From Natrinema marinum (GTDB lineage: Archaea > Halobacteriota > Halobacteria > Halobacteriales > Natrialbaceae), in the NCBI RefSeq assembly GCF_024296685.1, contig NZ_CP100763.1, positions 3,658,001 to 3,722,000 on the forward strand: a DNA stretch of 64,000 bases. Direction: 5' to 3'. The first letter of the stretch is position 1. Every line of letters begins with the position of its first letter. Below the pieces are notes generated by a model. It saw nothing but the letters and a program-made list of their open reading frames with translations, had not been told where the DNA came from and ran no database searches. Below are positions 34,998 through 43,362 of this stretch, piece by piece. A program made the position numbers and the translations under genes.

Positions 34998-35330
34998 TCA
35001 GTCGTCGGCGACCGCACCGTCGCTCGCGCCGCCCGCGAGGTCGCCCTCGATGCTCGGCGGGTACTTCCCGCGGTCGAGTTTGAGGTCCGACTGCGGGCGC
35101 GCCATGCAGGTCAGCGCGTAGGTCTCCGCTTCCTCCTCGGTGAGCCCGCGGGCGGCCGGCTGGGTGACTTCCCCCTCGAGGATCTCAGCAGAACACGCCA
35201 GACACATCCCAACCCGGCAGGAGTACTCCTGGGCGATGCCCTCCTCGAGGCAGCGGCTGAGAATCGTCTCCTTGTCGGTGCAGGTGATCGTCTCACCCGT
35301 CCCGACGAACTCGATGGTGTACTCTGTCAT
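34998..35330 (-). CDS. [2Fe-2S] ferredoxin
   Basis: 110 residues. Cys38, Cys43, Cys46 and Cys75 (YSCRVGMCLACSAEI, TCMARP) form the plant-type [2Fe-2S] ligand set CxxxxCxxC...C. The acidic tail is a salt adaptation. It transfers electrons in the cytoplasm; the divergent geranylgeranyl reductase next door needs a low-potential donor, so this ferredoxin could serve it, which is an inference from position and shared promoter motif only. Confidence 0.92.
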   Translation of the reverse strand: MTEYTIEFVGTGETITCTDKETILSRCLEEGIAQEYSCRVGMCLACSAEILEGEVTQPAARGLTEEEAETYALTCMARPQSDLKLDRGKYPPSIEGDLAGGASDGAVADD

Positions 35331-35354
35331 ACACCTCGGTACGGATGACCTGCC

Positions 35355-35366
35355 TAAAACGTTTTA
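35355..35366 (-). promoter_or_regulatory. TAAAACGTTTTA palindrome at the ferredoxin promoter
   Basis: A 12-base perfect palindrome centred about 30 bases before the ferredoxin ATG, at the place of a TATA box for a leaderless transcript. Its ten-base core recurs at the same distance from the divergent geranylgeranyl reductase start. Confidence 0.55.
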
Positions 35367-35456
35367 TGTGCCAGGCACTGTCGGATTCGATCAGCAGCGC
35401 CGCCTGCCTGCGTACTGACGCGCTCGACGACCCGGCAAATCCCGCGGATCGACCAT

Positions 35457-35466
35457 AAAACGTTTT
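35457..35466 (+). promoter_or_regulatory. AAAACGTTTT palindrome at the geranylgeranyl reductase promoter
   Basis: Ten-base perfect palindrome at -27 to -36 from the ATG at 35493, mirroring the element before the divergent ferredoxin gene. Probably TATA box and operator in one. Confidence 0.55.
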
Positions 35467-35492
35467 CTTACCGCGGTGTCCACAGTGTGGGT

Positions 35493-36893
35493 ATGAGTAC
35501 GCAGGAGCAGTCGGCCACCACCGCGACGACCCGGTCGCCGGACGCGGTCGTCGTCGGGGCCGGCACTGCAGGGTGCTACGCGGCAGCGACCGTCGCGCGA
35601 GCGGGGTACGACGTCGTCGTCATCGAGCGCAAATCCGAGACCGAAGCGGGCCACATCGCCTGCGGGGACGCGCTGAAGGGTGCCGACGCCTTCCCCGAGG
35701 CGATCCCGAAGTCGAAACTCGAGCCGGCGTTTACGAACACGGGCGTCGACCACGGGCGCTTCGAAATACCCCAGGAGGACACCGTCCTCGAGATCCCCGT
35801 ACCGGGCGAACTTGCCGTCATCGACCGCTGGGAGTACGGCCGGCGGATCATCGATGGCGCGGGCGATACCGGCGTCGAGTTCCACTACGATACCGTCGTC
35901 AAGAACGTCGTCCAGGCCGACGACGGCCGCGTCACGGGCGTCGAAGCGATCCGAAAGGGCGATCCGATCGAGTACGAGTCCGACATCGTCATCGACGCCG
36001 CCGGCTCGCTGTCGGTGCTTCAGGACAACGTCGACTTCTCCGAGTCGACGTTCGATACGAACGTCAACTACACCCACTTCTGTTCGGCCTACCGCGAGAT
36101 CGTCCACGTCGAGGAACCGGTCGAGTGGTCGGACGCCCTCGTCTTCAAACCGACCGAGCGGGCCGCGGGCTACCTCTGGTACTTCCCGCGCACCGAGACC
36201 GAGATCAACGCCGGGCTCGGTTTCCAGATGACCGAAGAGCCCATGCAACTGGTCGACGACCTCAAACGCGACCTCGAGACCCGCCCCGAGTTCCAGGGTG
36301 CCGAAGTCGAGGACAAACTCGGCGCGGCGCTGCCCACCCGCCGGCCGTACGATTCGGCGGTCCATCCGGGCTACATGGCCGTCGGCGACGCCGCTGGACA
36401 CGTCAACCCCACCACCGGCGGCGGGATCGCGGGCGCGGCCTACGCCGGCAAGTACGCCGCCGAGCAGGCCATCGAGGCGCTCGAGACCGGTGACTACGGC
36501 GAGGACACCTTCTGGAAGTACAACGAACGCGTCATGGACCACTTCGGGGCGCGCTACGCCGCGCTGGACGTCTACAACATCCTCTCGACGGCCGTCGACG
36601 TCGACGACCTCATGGGCCTGCTCGCCGCGATGCCCGGCGACAAACTCGCCGAGGCGCTGTACTCGGGCAGCACCAACATCGGCCTCAAGCTCAAGCTCGA
36701 GGCCCTGCTCAAGAGCCGCGGTCACTGGGGGACGATCTGGAACCTCTACCAGACCAAGCGCCGGGCCGACGAACTGCTCTCTCACTACGAGAACTATCCG
36801 ACCAGTCCCAAGGGCTTGGCGGGCTGGCAGGACCGCCGCGACCAGTTGATGGAGAAGGTCTACGAGACGACCGGGGCCGATCCGAAGTACTAA
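35493..36893 (+). CDS. Geranylgeranyl reductase family protein (digeranylgeranylglycerophospholipid reductase)
   Basis: 466 residues. VVVGAGTAGCYAAATVARAGYDVVVIERK is the FAD-binding motif, HIACGDALKG the conserved cysteine-containing loop of archaeal geranylgeranyl reductases, and GYMAVGDAAGHVNPTTGGGIAGA the second FAD motif. The family saturates the isoprenoid double bonds of archaeal membrane lipids. The C terminus (GHWGTIWNLYQTKRRADELL) is helical and may touch the membrane. The ATG at 35493 sits behind the palindrome promoter; the ATG-like GTG two codons upstream is less likely. Confidence 0.9.
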   Translation: MSTQEQSATTATTRSPDAVVVGAGTAGCYAAATVARAGYDVVVIERKSETEAGHIACGDALKGADAFPEAIPKSKLEPAFTNTGVDHGRFEIPQEDTVLEIPVPGELAVIDRWEYGRRIIDGAGDTGVEFHYDTVVKNVVQADDGRVTGVEAIRKGDPIEYESDIVIDAAGSLSVLQDNVDFSESTFDTNVNYTHFCSAYREIVHVEEPVEWSDALVFKPTERAAGYLWYFPRTETEINAGLGFQMTEEPMQLVDDLKRDLETRPEFQGAEVEDKLGAALPTRRPYDSAVHPGYMAVGDAAGHVNPTTGGGIAGAAYAGKYAAEQAIEALETGDYGEDTFWKYNERVMDHFGARYAALDVYNILSTAVDVDDLMGLLAAMPGDKLAEALYSGSTNIGLKLKLEALLKSRGHWGTIWNLYQTKRRADELLSHYENYPTSPKGLAGWQDRRDQLMEKVYETTGADPKY

Positions 36894-36896
36894 AGC

Positions 36897-37092
36897 CAAA
36901 CTTTTGCTCTGCGTGCGGTCGCGAAGCGACCGCACTCGGCAAAACGTTGATGAAAAGCACTCCTCCCTCCCCGTTGGGTCGGTCGTCGGCCCGCTCGCTC
37001 GTTTCACTCGCTCGCGGTCAGTGACTGGGTGACGGCCTGCCCTCCCCCGAGTCGGACGGCTCTCGCGTTGCTCGAGCCGTCCTCCCGGCCAC
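36897..37092 (+). repeat. Structured intergenic repeat, copy A
   Basis: Begins three bases after the geranylgeranyl reductase stop. Its left half is a hairpin: TTTTGC (36902-36907) pairs with GCAAAA (36939-36944), and inside TGCGGTCGC-GAA-GCGACCGCA is a perfect 9-bp stem. It continues with AAAAGCACTCCTCCCTCC, GGGTCGGTCGTCGGCCCGC, CTCGCTCG, GTGACTGGGTGACGGCCTGC and a right hairpin GGACGGCTC ... GAGCCGTCC. The same layout occurs in copies B and C. This occupies most of the 341-base gap before the lipoprotein gene; the remainder has only a small CCCTA/TAGGG repeat at 37184-37199. Confidence 0.75.
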
Positions 37093-37234
37093 TGCGTCCG
37101 TGCGGGATGTCCCGTTGCTCACCGATCGCTCGAGCGGTCGGGCGACTACTGTAAGAGTCCCTATCGCTCCACGTTGCAATTACCCTACTCTGTTAGGGGG
37201 TTTCGACTTTCCTGTCCGTCAAGTAACGAGATAT

Positions 37235-38041
37235 ATGGCAGAAAGCCACACGCGCCGACGCGCACTGACACTGATCGGAACCGCGGGCGGCATCGTGCTC
37301 GCCGGCTGTATGGGCGGCGGCGGAGACGACGGCGAGATGAGCGGCGACGAGTCGGGCGGCGGGACGAGCGGCGGGATGGACAACGAGTCGATGGACGACG
37401 GCGACGAGGGGATGGACGAGGCGATGGCGAACGTCCGCGTCGCCCACCTCTCGCCCGACGCGCCGAACGTCGACGTCTACGTCGACGGGACGGCCGTCCT
37501 CGAGGACGTGCCCTTCCCCAACGTGAGCGACTATCTCGAGTTACCGGCCGGCGCTCACCAGGTGACGATCACGGCCGCGGGCGACCCCGACACCGTCGCC
37601 TTCGAGGGCGAACTCGAGGTGCCCGAAGGACCGTCGACCGTCGCGGCCCTGGGCGAACTGAGCGAGGAGAACCAGTCGTTCCAGCCGGCGCTCTTCGAGG
37701 GCGATCTGAGTGACCCCGGCGAGAACGCGCGGGTTCGGCTGATCCACGCCTCGCCGGACGCCCCCGCCGTCGACGTGACGGTCGACGACGGCGAGACGGT
37801 GCTGTTCGAGGACGCGGCCTTCGGCGAGGCGGCGACGACCGAAGTGCCCGGCGGCGAGTACACCCTCGAGGTCCGCCCCGCGACCGAGAACAACGACGGC
37901 GACGTGGTCGCGACGTTCGACGTGGCACCCGAGGCCGGGAACGTCTACACAGCCTTCGCGGTCGGCTACCTCGAGCCCTCGTCGGCCCCCGCCGACGTGC
38001 CGTTCGATCTCGAGGTCGTGATGGACAACATGGCGAACTGA
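37235..38041 (+). CDS. Tat-exported lipoprotein with DUF4397 domains
   Basis: 268 residues. TRRRALTLIGTAGGIVLAGCMGGGG is a twin-arginine signal ending in a lipobox cysteine (LAGC), so the mature protein is probably attached outside the cell membrane. An acidic, Gly/Met-rich linker follows. Two DUF4397 repeats come next: VRVAHLSPDAPNVDVYVDGT near residue 68 and VRLIHASPDAPAVDVTVDDG near residue 168. DUF4397 proteins are secreted and of unknown function, often in biofilm or surface contexts. The ATG at 37235 follows an ATATAT patch. Confidence 0.88.
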   Translation: MAESHTRRRALTLIGTAGGIVLAGCMGGGGDDGEMSGDESGGGTSGGMDNESMDDGDEGMDEAMANVRVAHLSPDAPNVDVYVDGTAVLEDVPFPNVSDYLELPAGAHQVTITAAGDPDTVAFEGELEVPEGPSTVAALGELSEENQSFQPALFEGDLSDPGENARVRLIHASPDAPAVDVTVDDGETVLFEDAAFGEAATTEVPGGEYTLEVRPATENNDGDVVATFDVAPEAGNVYTAFAVGYLEPSSAPADVPFDLEVVMDNMAN

Positions 38042-38072
38042 TCGACCGACGGCTCTGCGACTCCCCGCTGAC

Positions 38073-39353
38073 TCAGGCCCCGTCGCGGCCGAGCCGCTCG
38101 ATCGCCCCCGCCAGCACGTCGACCCCGTGACCGATGCTCGCCTCGTCGACGTCGAACGTCGCGGTGTGGTGGCCGCCGGGATGGTCGGTGCCGACGCCGA
38201 CGTAGCAAGCGGTCCCGCCGTTTTCCTGTACCGTCTGCATGAGGAACGTCGCGTCCTCGCTGCCGCCGAGTTCGTCGCGCTCGAGAACGCGATCGACGCC
38301 CGCGGTCGCTCCCGCGACATCGGCGACGATCGAGACGAGTTCCTCGTCGCTGGTCGCGCTCGGGGCCTCCGCGCCGGTCTCGATCGAGACCTCGCAGTCG
38401 TGCATCTCCGCGGCGCTTCGAAGCACTCTGCGCGCTCGCAGCTTCATGTACTCCATCAACTGCGTGGTCTCCCCGCGGACCTCGGCGACGATCCGGGCCT
38501 CGTCGGGGATGACGTTGGCGGCGCTGCCGCCCTCGACGACGCCCGCGTTGACCCGCGTCTTCCCGTCGTTGTGTCGCGGGAGTCCGTAGAGATTCTGTAC
38601 CGCCGTCGCCATCGCCTGGACGGCGTTGCGTCCCTGTTCGGGGTGGCCGCCCGCGTGAGCCGATTCGCCCGTGAACTCGGCCTCGAGGTGGGACACCGCC
38701 AGAAAACCGTCGATCCCCGCCACCACCTCGCCGGTCGGATGATCGAGGCCGATGTGGACCGCGAGCAGGGCATCGACGTCGCGGATGTGCACGCTTTCGG
38801 CCATCGATTTCCCGCCGCCGACGACCTCCTCGGCGGGCTGGAAGAAGACCTTCAGCGTCCCCGCGAAGTCGCTCTCCGCGATGGCCTCGAGCACGCCGAT
38901 TCCGATCGTCGCGTGGGCGTCGTGGCCGCAGGCGTGCATCGCCCCCTCGTGTTCGGAGCGAAAGCCCTCAGCTACGGGCTCGTGATCGAGACTGTCCGAC
39001 TCCGCCCGCGGGAGGCCGTCGATGTCGACCCGAAGGCCGACCGTCGGTCCCTCACCGCGCTCGAGCACCGCGACCGCACCCGTATAGCCCCCTTCGAGTC
39101 GCTCGAGGAGGTCGTCGTCGACGCCCGCGGCCCGCGCCTGCTCGCGCCAGCGAGCGAGGTCGGCGTCGTCGGGAACCGCCATCCGGTGGTCGCCCGCGAT
39201 GGCGTCGGGGCCGACGTGGAGGGCGGCGAGCTCGTCGCCGAGTCGGGACTCGAGTTCGTCGACGATTCGGGCGGTGGTGTAAAATTCGCGCCACGCCGGC
39301 TCGGGTCTTCGATGCAGATCGCGACGCAACGCCACGAGGTCGTCAGCGGTCAT
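38073..39353 (-). CDS. M20 family amidohydrolase
   Basis: 426 residues. HACGHDAHATIGIG and FFQPAEEVVGGGKSM give the metal ligands of M20D-type amidohydrolases (aminoacylase, AbgA/hippurate hydrolase-like). VNAGVVEGGSAANVIPDEARIVAEVRGET is the family dimerisation motif. They hydrolyse N-acyl amino acids; the closest style is aminobenzoyl-glutamate or N-acyl amino acid hydrolases, substrate unproven. An unusual insert around residues 45-80 (LHVGPDAIAGDHRM) precedes the catalytic core. It is an isolated gene opposite in direction to the lipoprotein. Confidence 0.85.
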   Translation of the reverse strand: MTADDLVALRRDLHRRPEPAWREFYTTARIVDELESRLGDELAALHVGPDAIAGDHRMAVPDDADLARWREQARAAGVDDDLLERLEGGYTGAVAVLERGEGPTVGLRVDIDGLPRAESDSLDHEPVAEGFRSEHEGAMHACGHDAHATIGIGVLEAIAESDFAGTLKVFFQPAEEVVGGGKSMAESVHIRDVDALLAVHIGLDHPTGEVVAGIDGFLAVSHLEAEFTGESAHAGGHPEQGRNAVQAMATAVQNLYGLPRHNDGKTRVNAGVVEGGSAANVIPDEARIVAEVRGETTQLMEYMKLRARRVLRSAAEMHDCEVSIETGAEAPSATSDEELVSIVADVAGATAGVDRVLERDELGGSEDATFLMQTVQENGGTACYVGVGTDHPGGHHTATFDVDEASIGHGVDVLAGAIERLGRDGA

Positions 39354-39416
39354 ACCCCCGATGTACTCCCGACCGGCTAAAAGTGCTGTCGGCGCACGCG
39401 CCGCGAGAAGTCGGCG

Positions 39417-39752
39417 TCAGTTCCCGCGACCCGCGCCGTGGATCTGCTCGACTTCGGCCTCGATGTGGACCGAGTCGGGGAAGTTCTGCGAGGCGATGTT
39501 GCGCGCGAGGTTGTCGTGACCGTGAATCTCGAGTTCGCGCGTGAAGACGGTGTATTCCCACGACGAAAAGTGGCGCTCGTCGTCGGCGTGGAGCCGACAG
39601 CGCTGTGGCACCGAGAACTTCTCGGGCGGACGTGAGTGGGGCCCCTTCAGCGCGGCTCCCTTTCGCTCGGCGGTGGTTTTGATGTCGTCGACGATGCCAT
39701 CGAGCGCGGCGCGATCGCCGCTCTGGAGGGTGAGACGGGTGACGAACGTCAT
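39417..39752 (-). CDS. uS10-like ribosomal protein paralogue
   Basis: 111 residues. VTRLTLQSGDRAALDGIVDDIKTTAERKGAALKGPHSRPPEK and RELEIHGHDNLARN follow the S10 fold, including the K/R-GP loop. It differs from the main S10 of the str operon and belongs to the haloarchaeal uS10/mL48-like group. Whether it sits in ribosomes is unknown. Confidence 0.8.
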   Translation of the reverse strand: MTFVTRLTLQSGDRAALDGIVDDIKTTAERKGAALKGPHSRPPEKFSVPQRCRLHADDERHFSSWEYTVFTRELEIHGHDNLARNIASQNFPDSVHIEAEVEQIHGAGRGN

Positions 39753-39939
39753 GGCTGGTGCTGTCGAATACGTCTACGGTGTGTGCGTAAAAACCTGCTG
39801 AGACGCGCCGACGCCCGTCGCTTGCGGAACGGGACTGCGGGCGATCGCCCCTCGAGCGGGTGACGCTCGGAACTGGAATCAGTGTACGCTGGACGAACAG
39901 TCCGATATTCTCTTAACGTCGCATCTGTTATCCCAGTTA

Positions 39940-40383
39940 ATGGCAGTCGAAGCTACGAGCGCAGGCGCGATCCTCTTCCGCGATACGCGGGGCCGGCGCG
40001 AGTATCTTCTACTCAAGAGCCGCCCAGGCGACTGGGAGTTTCCCAAGGGCGGTGTCGAAGGAGATGAAGAGCTACAGCAGACGGCGATCCGCGAAGTAAC
40101 GGAAGAGGCAGGTATCGAACAGTTCAGACTACTCGACGGCTTCCGCAAGGACTACGACTACGTCTTCGAGGCGAACGGTAAGACGATCCACAAGACCGTT
40201 CACCTCTTTATCGCGAAGTCGTTCGAGGCCAGCGCGGAACTCTCGAACGAACACCGGGACCTCCAGTGGCGCGACTACGAACAGGCGGTCAACACCGTCA
40301 CGCAGGACGGCCCGCGAGAGATTCTGGAGGACGCTCACGAGTTCCTCGACGAACGCGAGGAGGAGGACGACGACGAAGCGTAA
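39940..40383 (+). CDS. Nudix hydrolase, probable diadenosine tetraphosphatase
   Basis: 147 residues. The Nudix box from Gly37 to Gly58 fits GX5EX7REUXEEXG exactly (E43, R51, E52, E55, E56). FPKGGVEGDEE and RKDYDYVFEANGKTIHKTVHLF are typical of asymmetric Ap4A hydrolases. The C-terminal acidic tail is a salt adaptation. The ATG has a CTCTTAAC element 28 bases upstream, in keeping with a leaderless transcript. Confidence 0.9.
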   Translation: MAVEATSAGAILFRDTRGRREYLLLKSRPGDWEFPKGGVEGDEELQQTAIREVTEEAGIEQFRLLDGFRKDYDYVFEANGKTIHKTVHLFIAKSFEASAELSNEHRDLQWRDYEQAVNTVTQDGPREILEDAHEFLDEREEEDDDEA

Positions 40384-40440
40384 CGACTCGATCGGTCCCG
40401 ATCGAGAAGTGTTTTTGCGCGCTCGGACCCAACGGCCGCT

Positions 40441-41487
40441 GTGAACCCGTCCGCCACGGAGTTCGGGTTCGAGCTCCGGGTCTGTCGATGGGCCGAACGC
40501 GAATGGCCGCTCGAGGGTGCCGCCAGCGGCCGCTCCGCGTTCGTCGCTCGCCAACTCGGCACCAAGCGCCGCCGCTGGGACACCATCGTCCTCGAGTGCG
40601 ACCGTGAGGCCCTCCGCCAGCGGGCGAAGTTCGGCCCCGACCGGCTCGACGGCGACCTCCTCCACGTCGTCCGCAACGCTCCCGCAGAGTGGGCCTACTA
40701 TCGCGACACGCTGCCCCATCCCGGTTACCCCTGGCGGTACGTCCGCGAGGCGATCCACCGCGCCGACGACCGCGGGATCGTCGAGACCAGAAAGAACGGC
40801 AATCGCATCGAGATCCGCCGAAAGTGGCCGTATCCCGACTGGCTCGAGCGGATCGTCGCGATCGAGAACAAACCGGATCTCGACGCGAGCGCCGCCCGTG
40901 CGCTCTCCTCGCAACTCGAGTACGACGTCGCGATGGGGCTGGCCGACGAGGTCTGGGTCGCCACCGAGACCACTGACGAGCGCGTCGAGCCGGTGCTCTT
41001 CGAGGACCTGCCCGTCGAGGTGGGCATCCTCGCGCTCGAGCCCGAATCGCTGACGGTCGACGTGGCCTGGCACCCGCGAACGCTCCCGGTCGACGATCCG
41101 GGAACCAGAATCCTCGAGCGCCCCGACGGCGGGCGGCGTGACGGCTCCGCCGCCCGGTTCGAGTACGTCGACCCCGAGACGAAAGCCGACACGCGGCTCG
41201 CGATCGCCGAGCGCGCCTACGAGCGCGGCTGGCGCTCGTTCGTCGACACGATGCGCCCCGACTGCCGGCACTTCGAGGCGCGCGCTCGAGACGGCTCGCA
41301 GGCGCTGCCGTACTGCGCCGCCAAGGGTCGGTGTCAGACCGCCGCGGAGTGTGCCGGCTCCTGTGCCGACTTCGAACCCGAGCCGCCGACTTGGCGCACC
41401 CGCGGCTGGCCGATCGAGGGCGGACCGGGAAAACGGATACGGCGGGTCCTCGAGGACCGACGACGGCGACGGCGGCCGGGGCTGTAG
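40441..41487 (+). CDS. DUF5787 family protein
   Basis: 348 residues from a GTG. The first 190 residues resemble a nuclease-like or WYK-type fold (FELRVCRWAEREWPL, AIENKPDLDASAARALSSQLEYDVAMGLADEVWVAT), where Glu and Lys in IENKPD look catalytic as in PD-(D/E)XK enzymes. The C terminus carries a cysteine cluster (CRHFEA ... YCAAKGRCQTAAECAGSCADF) that could bind zinc or an iron-sulfur cluster. Such nuclease-plus-cysteine layouts occur in Cas4-like proteins, but the family itself is uncharacterised. It is 57 bases after the Nudix gene. Confidence 0.72.
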   Translation: MNPSATEFGFELRVCRWAEREWPLEGAASGRSAFVARQLGTKRRRWDTIVLECDREALRQRAKFGPDRLDGDLLHVVRNAPAEWAYYRDTLPHPGYPWRYVREAIHRADDRGIVETRKNGNRIEIRRKWPYPDWLERIVAIENKPDLDASAARALSSQLEYDVAMGLADEVWVATETTDERVEPVLFEDLPVEVGILALEPESLTVDVAWHPRTLPVDDPGTRILERPDGGRRDGSAARFEYVDPETKADTRLAIAERAYERGWRSFVDTMRPDCRHFEARARDGSQALPYCAAKGRCQTAAECAGSCADFEPEPPTWRTRGWPIEGGPGKRIRRVLEDRRRRRRPGL

Positions 41488-41513
41488 AACGGCGCGATCC
41501 GACCCGAACGGAA

Positions 41514-42014
41514 TCAGTCGGCGACGCCGACCTCGAGGTCGTCGCGCTCGACGGCCAGCCGGAACGTCGGGACGGTGCGGTACTCGACCTCGACGACGCC
41601 CTTGCGGCGCAGGCTCTGGAGGCCCGAGCGGACGTCCTCGGCCTCGGGATCGACGTCGTACTCGTCTCGGAGCTTGTGCAGCACCGAGACGACGCTTTCG
41701 GACTCTTCGTCGGGGCCGGCCAGCACCGCGACGATCCGGGCCTGCAGTTCGGGCACGCGAATCTTCGAGGGGACTCCGTCGTCGGGGTCGCTCTCGACGC
41801 CCGGCTCGACGTCGACCAGATCCGCCGCCTCGGCGGTCGCTCGGATCAGGCTGTTGTCGTCCCGGAAGTAGTAGTCGCCGAGCTCGTTCTCGAGGTACTG
41901 GTGGACCTCGCTGCCGCTGTCCATCCCCCAGCGGTCCTGCAGTTCGGAGTTTTTCGTTGGCTGTAGCTCCACTACGTCCGCCAACCGGTCGTTGGCCTCC
42001 TCCGAGAGCGTCAT
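41514..42014 (-). CDS. DUF5797-like HTH protein
   Basis: 166 residues. TLSEEANDRLADVVELQPTKNSELQDRWGMDSGSEVHQYLE looks like a winged helix with a PTKNSEL turn. The second half (LQARIVAVLAG, VLHKLRDEYDVD, VRSGLQSLRRKGVVEVEYRTVPTFRL) adds another helical domain. It is known as DUF5797 in haloarchaea, function unknown. The ATG at 42014 is chosen; the longer frame to 42224 is spurious. Confidence 0.7.
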   Translation of the reverse strand: MTLSEEANDRLADVVELQPTKNSELQDRWGMDSGSEVHQYLENELGDYYFRDDNSLIRATAEAADLVDVEPGVESDPDDGVPSKIRVPELQARIVAVLAGPDEESESVVSVLHKLRDEYDVDPEAEDVRSGLQSLRRKGVVEVEYRTVPTFRLAVERDDLEVGVAD

Positions 42015-42093
42015 CGTCGAATCGTAAGCGGATCCGGTACTTTTGTATTGCGTCCCGCCGCGCGGTCGCGCGGTTTCCGGCCCCCATCTCTCG

Positions 42094-43257
42094 CTACTCC
42101 GCGTCGCCGGCGAACGACCGCAGATCGTCGACGAACATGTCGGGGACCTCCATCGCCGCGAAGTGACCTCCCTCCGGCATCTCGGCCCAGTGGACGATAT
42201 CGTAGACCGTTTCGGCCCACGCACGGGGCGTCTTGTACACCTCTACCGGATAGCGGGCGTGTCCCGTGGGCACGTCGACGGCGTCCGGCGTCGCCGCTCT
42301 CACGTCCGTCTCGTAGTAGACTCGCATCGAGGAGTTGATCGTCTCCGTGAGCCAGTAGACGCTGAGATTGTCGAGCAGGCGGTCGCGGTCGAACTGCGAC
42401 TCGAGGTCGCCGTCGCAGTCACTCCAGGTTCGGAACTTCTCGACGATCCAGGCCGCGAGTCCGGCCGGCGAGTCGGTGAGTCCGTACCCCAGGCTCTGGG
42501 GTTTGGTCGCCTGTATCTCGTGGTAGGCCGTCTCCCCGTCGCGGAACTCCGCGGTCTCTCGGTAGTCGGCCAGCCCCCGCTCGTCAAGCAGGTCCGTCGG
42601 GTCGTCGGCCTCGAGCGACGACGGGTTCAGGAACAGCATGTTGGTGTGAATCGCCTCGACGCGATCGGGGTAGTTTGCGCCAAGCAACGCGGTGACCAGC
42701 GCGCCCCAGTCGCCGCCCTGCGCAACGTAGCGATCGTAGCCGAGTCGGTCCATCAGTTCGGCGACGGTTTCCGCTATCCGGGGCACGTCGTACCCCTGCT
42801 CGTTGGTGGGCCCGGAAAAGCCGAACCCCGGAAGCGACGGGGCCACGACGTGGAACGCGTCTGCCGGATCGCCGCCGTGAGCCGCCGGGTCAGAAAGCGG
42901 GCCGAGCACGTCGAGAAACTCCGCGACCGAACCCGGCCAGCCGTGGCTCAGGACCAGCGGCGTCGCGTCCGGCTCCGGGGAGCGAACGTGATAGAAGTGG
43001 AGCCGCTGGCCGTCGATCGTCGTAACGTACTGGTCGAACTCGTTGAACCGGTCCTCGAACGCCGTCCAGTCGAACTCCTCGCGCCAGTACGCACAGAGGT
43101 CCCGAAGGTACTCCCGTTCAGTTCCGTACGCCCAGCCCGCGTCGGGGAGTTGATCCGGCCAGCGCGTTCGTTCCAGTCGCGTCCGGAGGTCGTCGATCGT
43201 CTCGCGGTCGACCGACACCTCGAACGGTCGGATCGAATCGTTCGAGTCCGTCGTCAT
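42094..43257 (-). CDS. Epoxide hydrolase-type alpha/beta hydrolase
   Basis: 387 residues. An N-terminal epoxide hydrolase domain (IRPFEVSVDRETIDDLRTRLERTRWPD and the FDWTAFEDRFNEFDQYVTTI region) precedes the alpha/beta core. HGWPGS forms the oxyanion hole, QGGDWGA the nucleophile elbow with Asp, and EGGHFAAMEVP the catalytic His. Soluble epoxide hydrolases open epoxides to diols. The substrate is unknown. The start at 43257 gives MTTDSNDS; a longer frame to 43302 adds only poor sequence. Confidence 0.88.
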   Translation of the reverse strand: MTTDSNDSIRPFEVSVDRETIDDLRTRLERTRWPDQLPDAGWAYGTEREYLRDLCAYWREEFDWTAFEDRFNEFDQYVTTIDGQRLHFYHVRSPEPDATPLVLSHGWPGSVAEFLDVLGPLSDPAAHGGDPADAFHVVAPSLPGFGFSGPTNEQGYDVPRIAETVAELMDRLGYDRYVAQGGDWGALVTALLGANYPDRVEAIHTNMLFLNPSSLEADDPTDLLDERGLADYRETAEFRDGETAYHEIQATKPQSLGYGLTDSPAGLAAWIVEKFRTWSDCDGDLESQFDRDRLLDNLSVYWLTETINSSMRVYYETDVRAATPDAVDVPTGHARYPVEVYKTPRAWAETVYDIVHWAEMPEGGHFAAMEVPDMFVDDLRSFAGDAE

Positions 43258-43362
43258 GGCGAGACCGCGACCTCCACACCGCCGTTCCGTCCGCCCGTGC
43301 AAACGAATCGCATACCGTTCCCGATTCGGTCGCGGCTCAAAAGACTGTCGCGGGATGCGACC

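Noticed and set aside
40129-42087. A 652-codon open frame on the minus strand
   Set aside because: It is the antisense of the Nudix and DUF5787 genes; high G+C leaves such frames open by chance.
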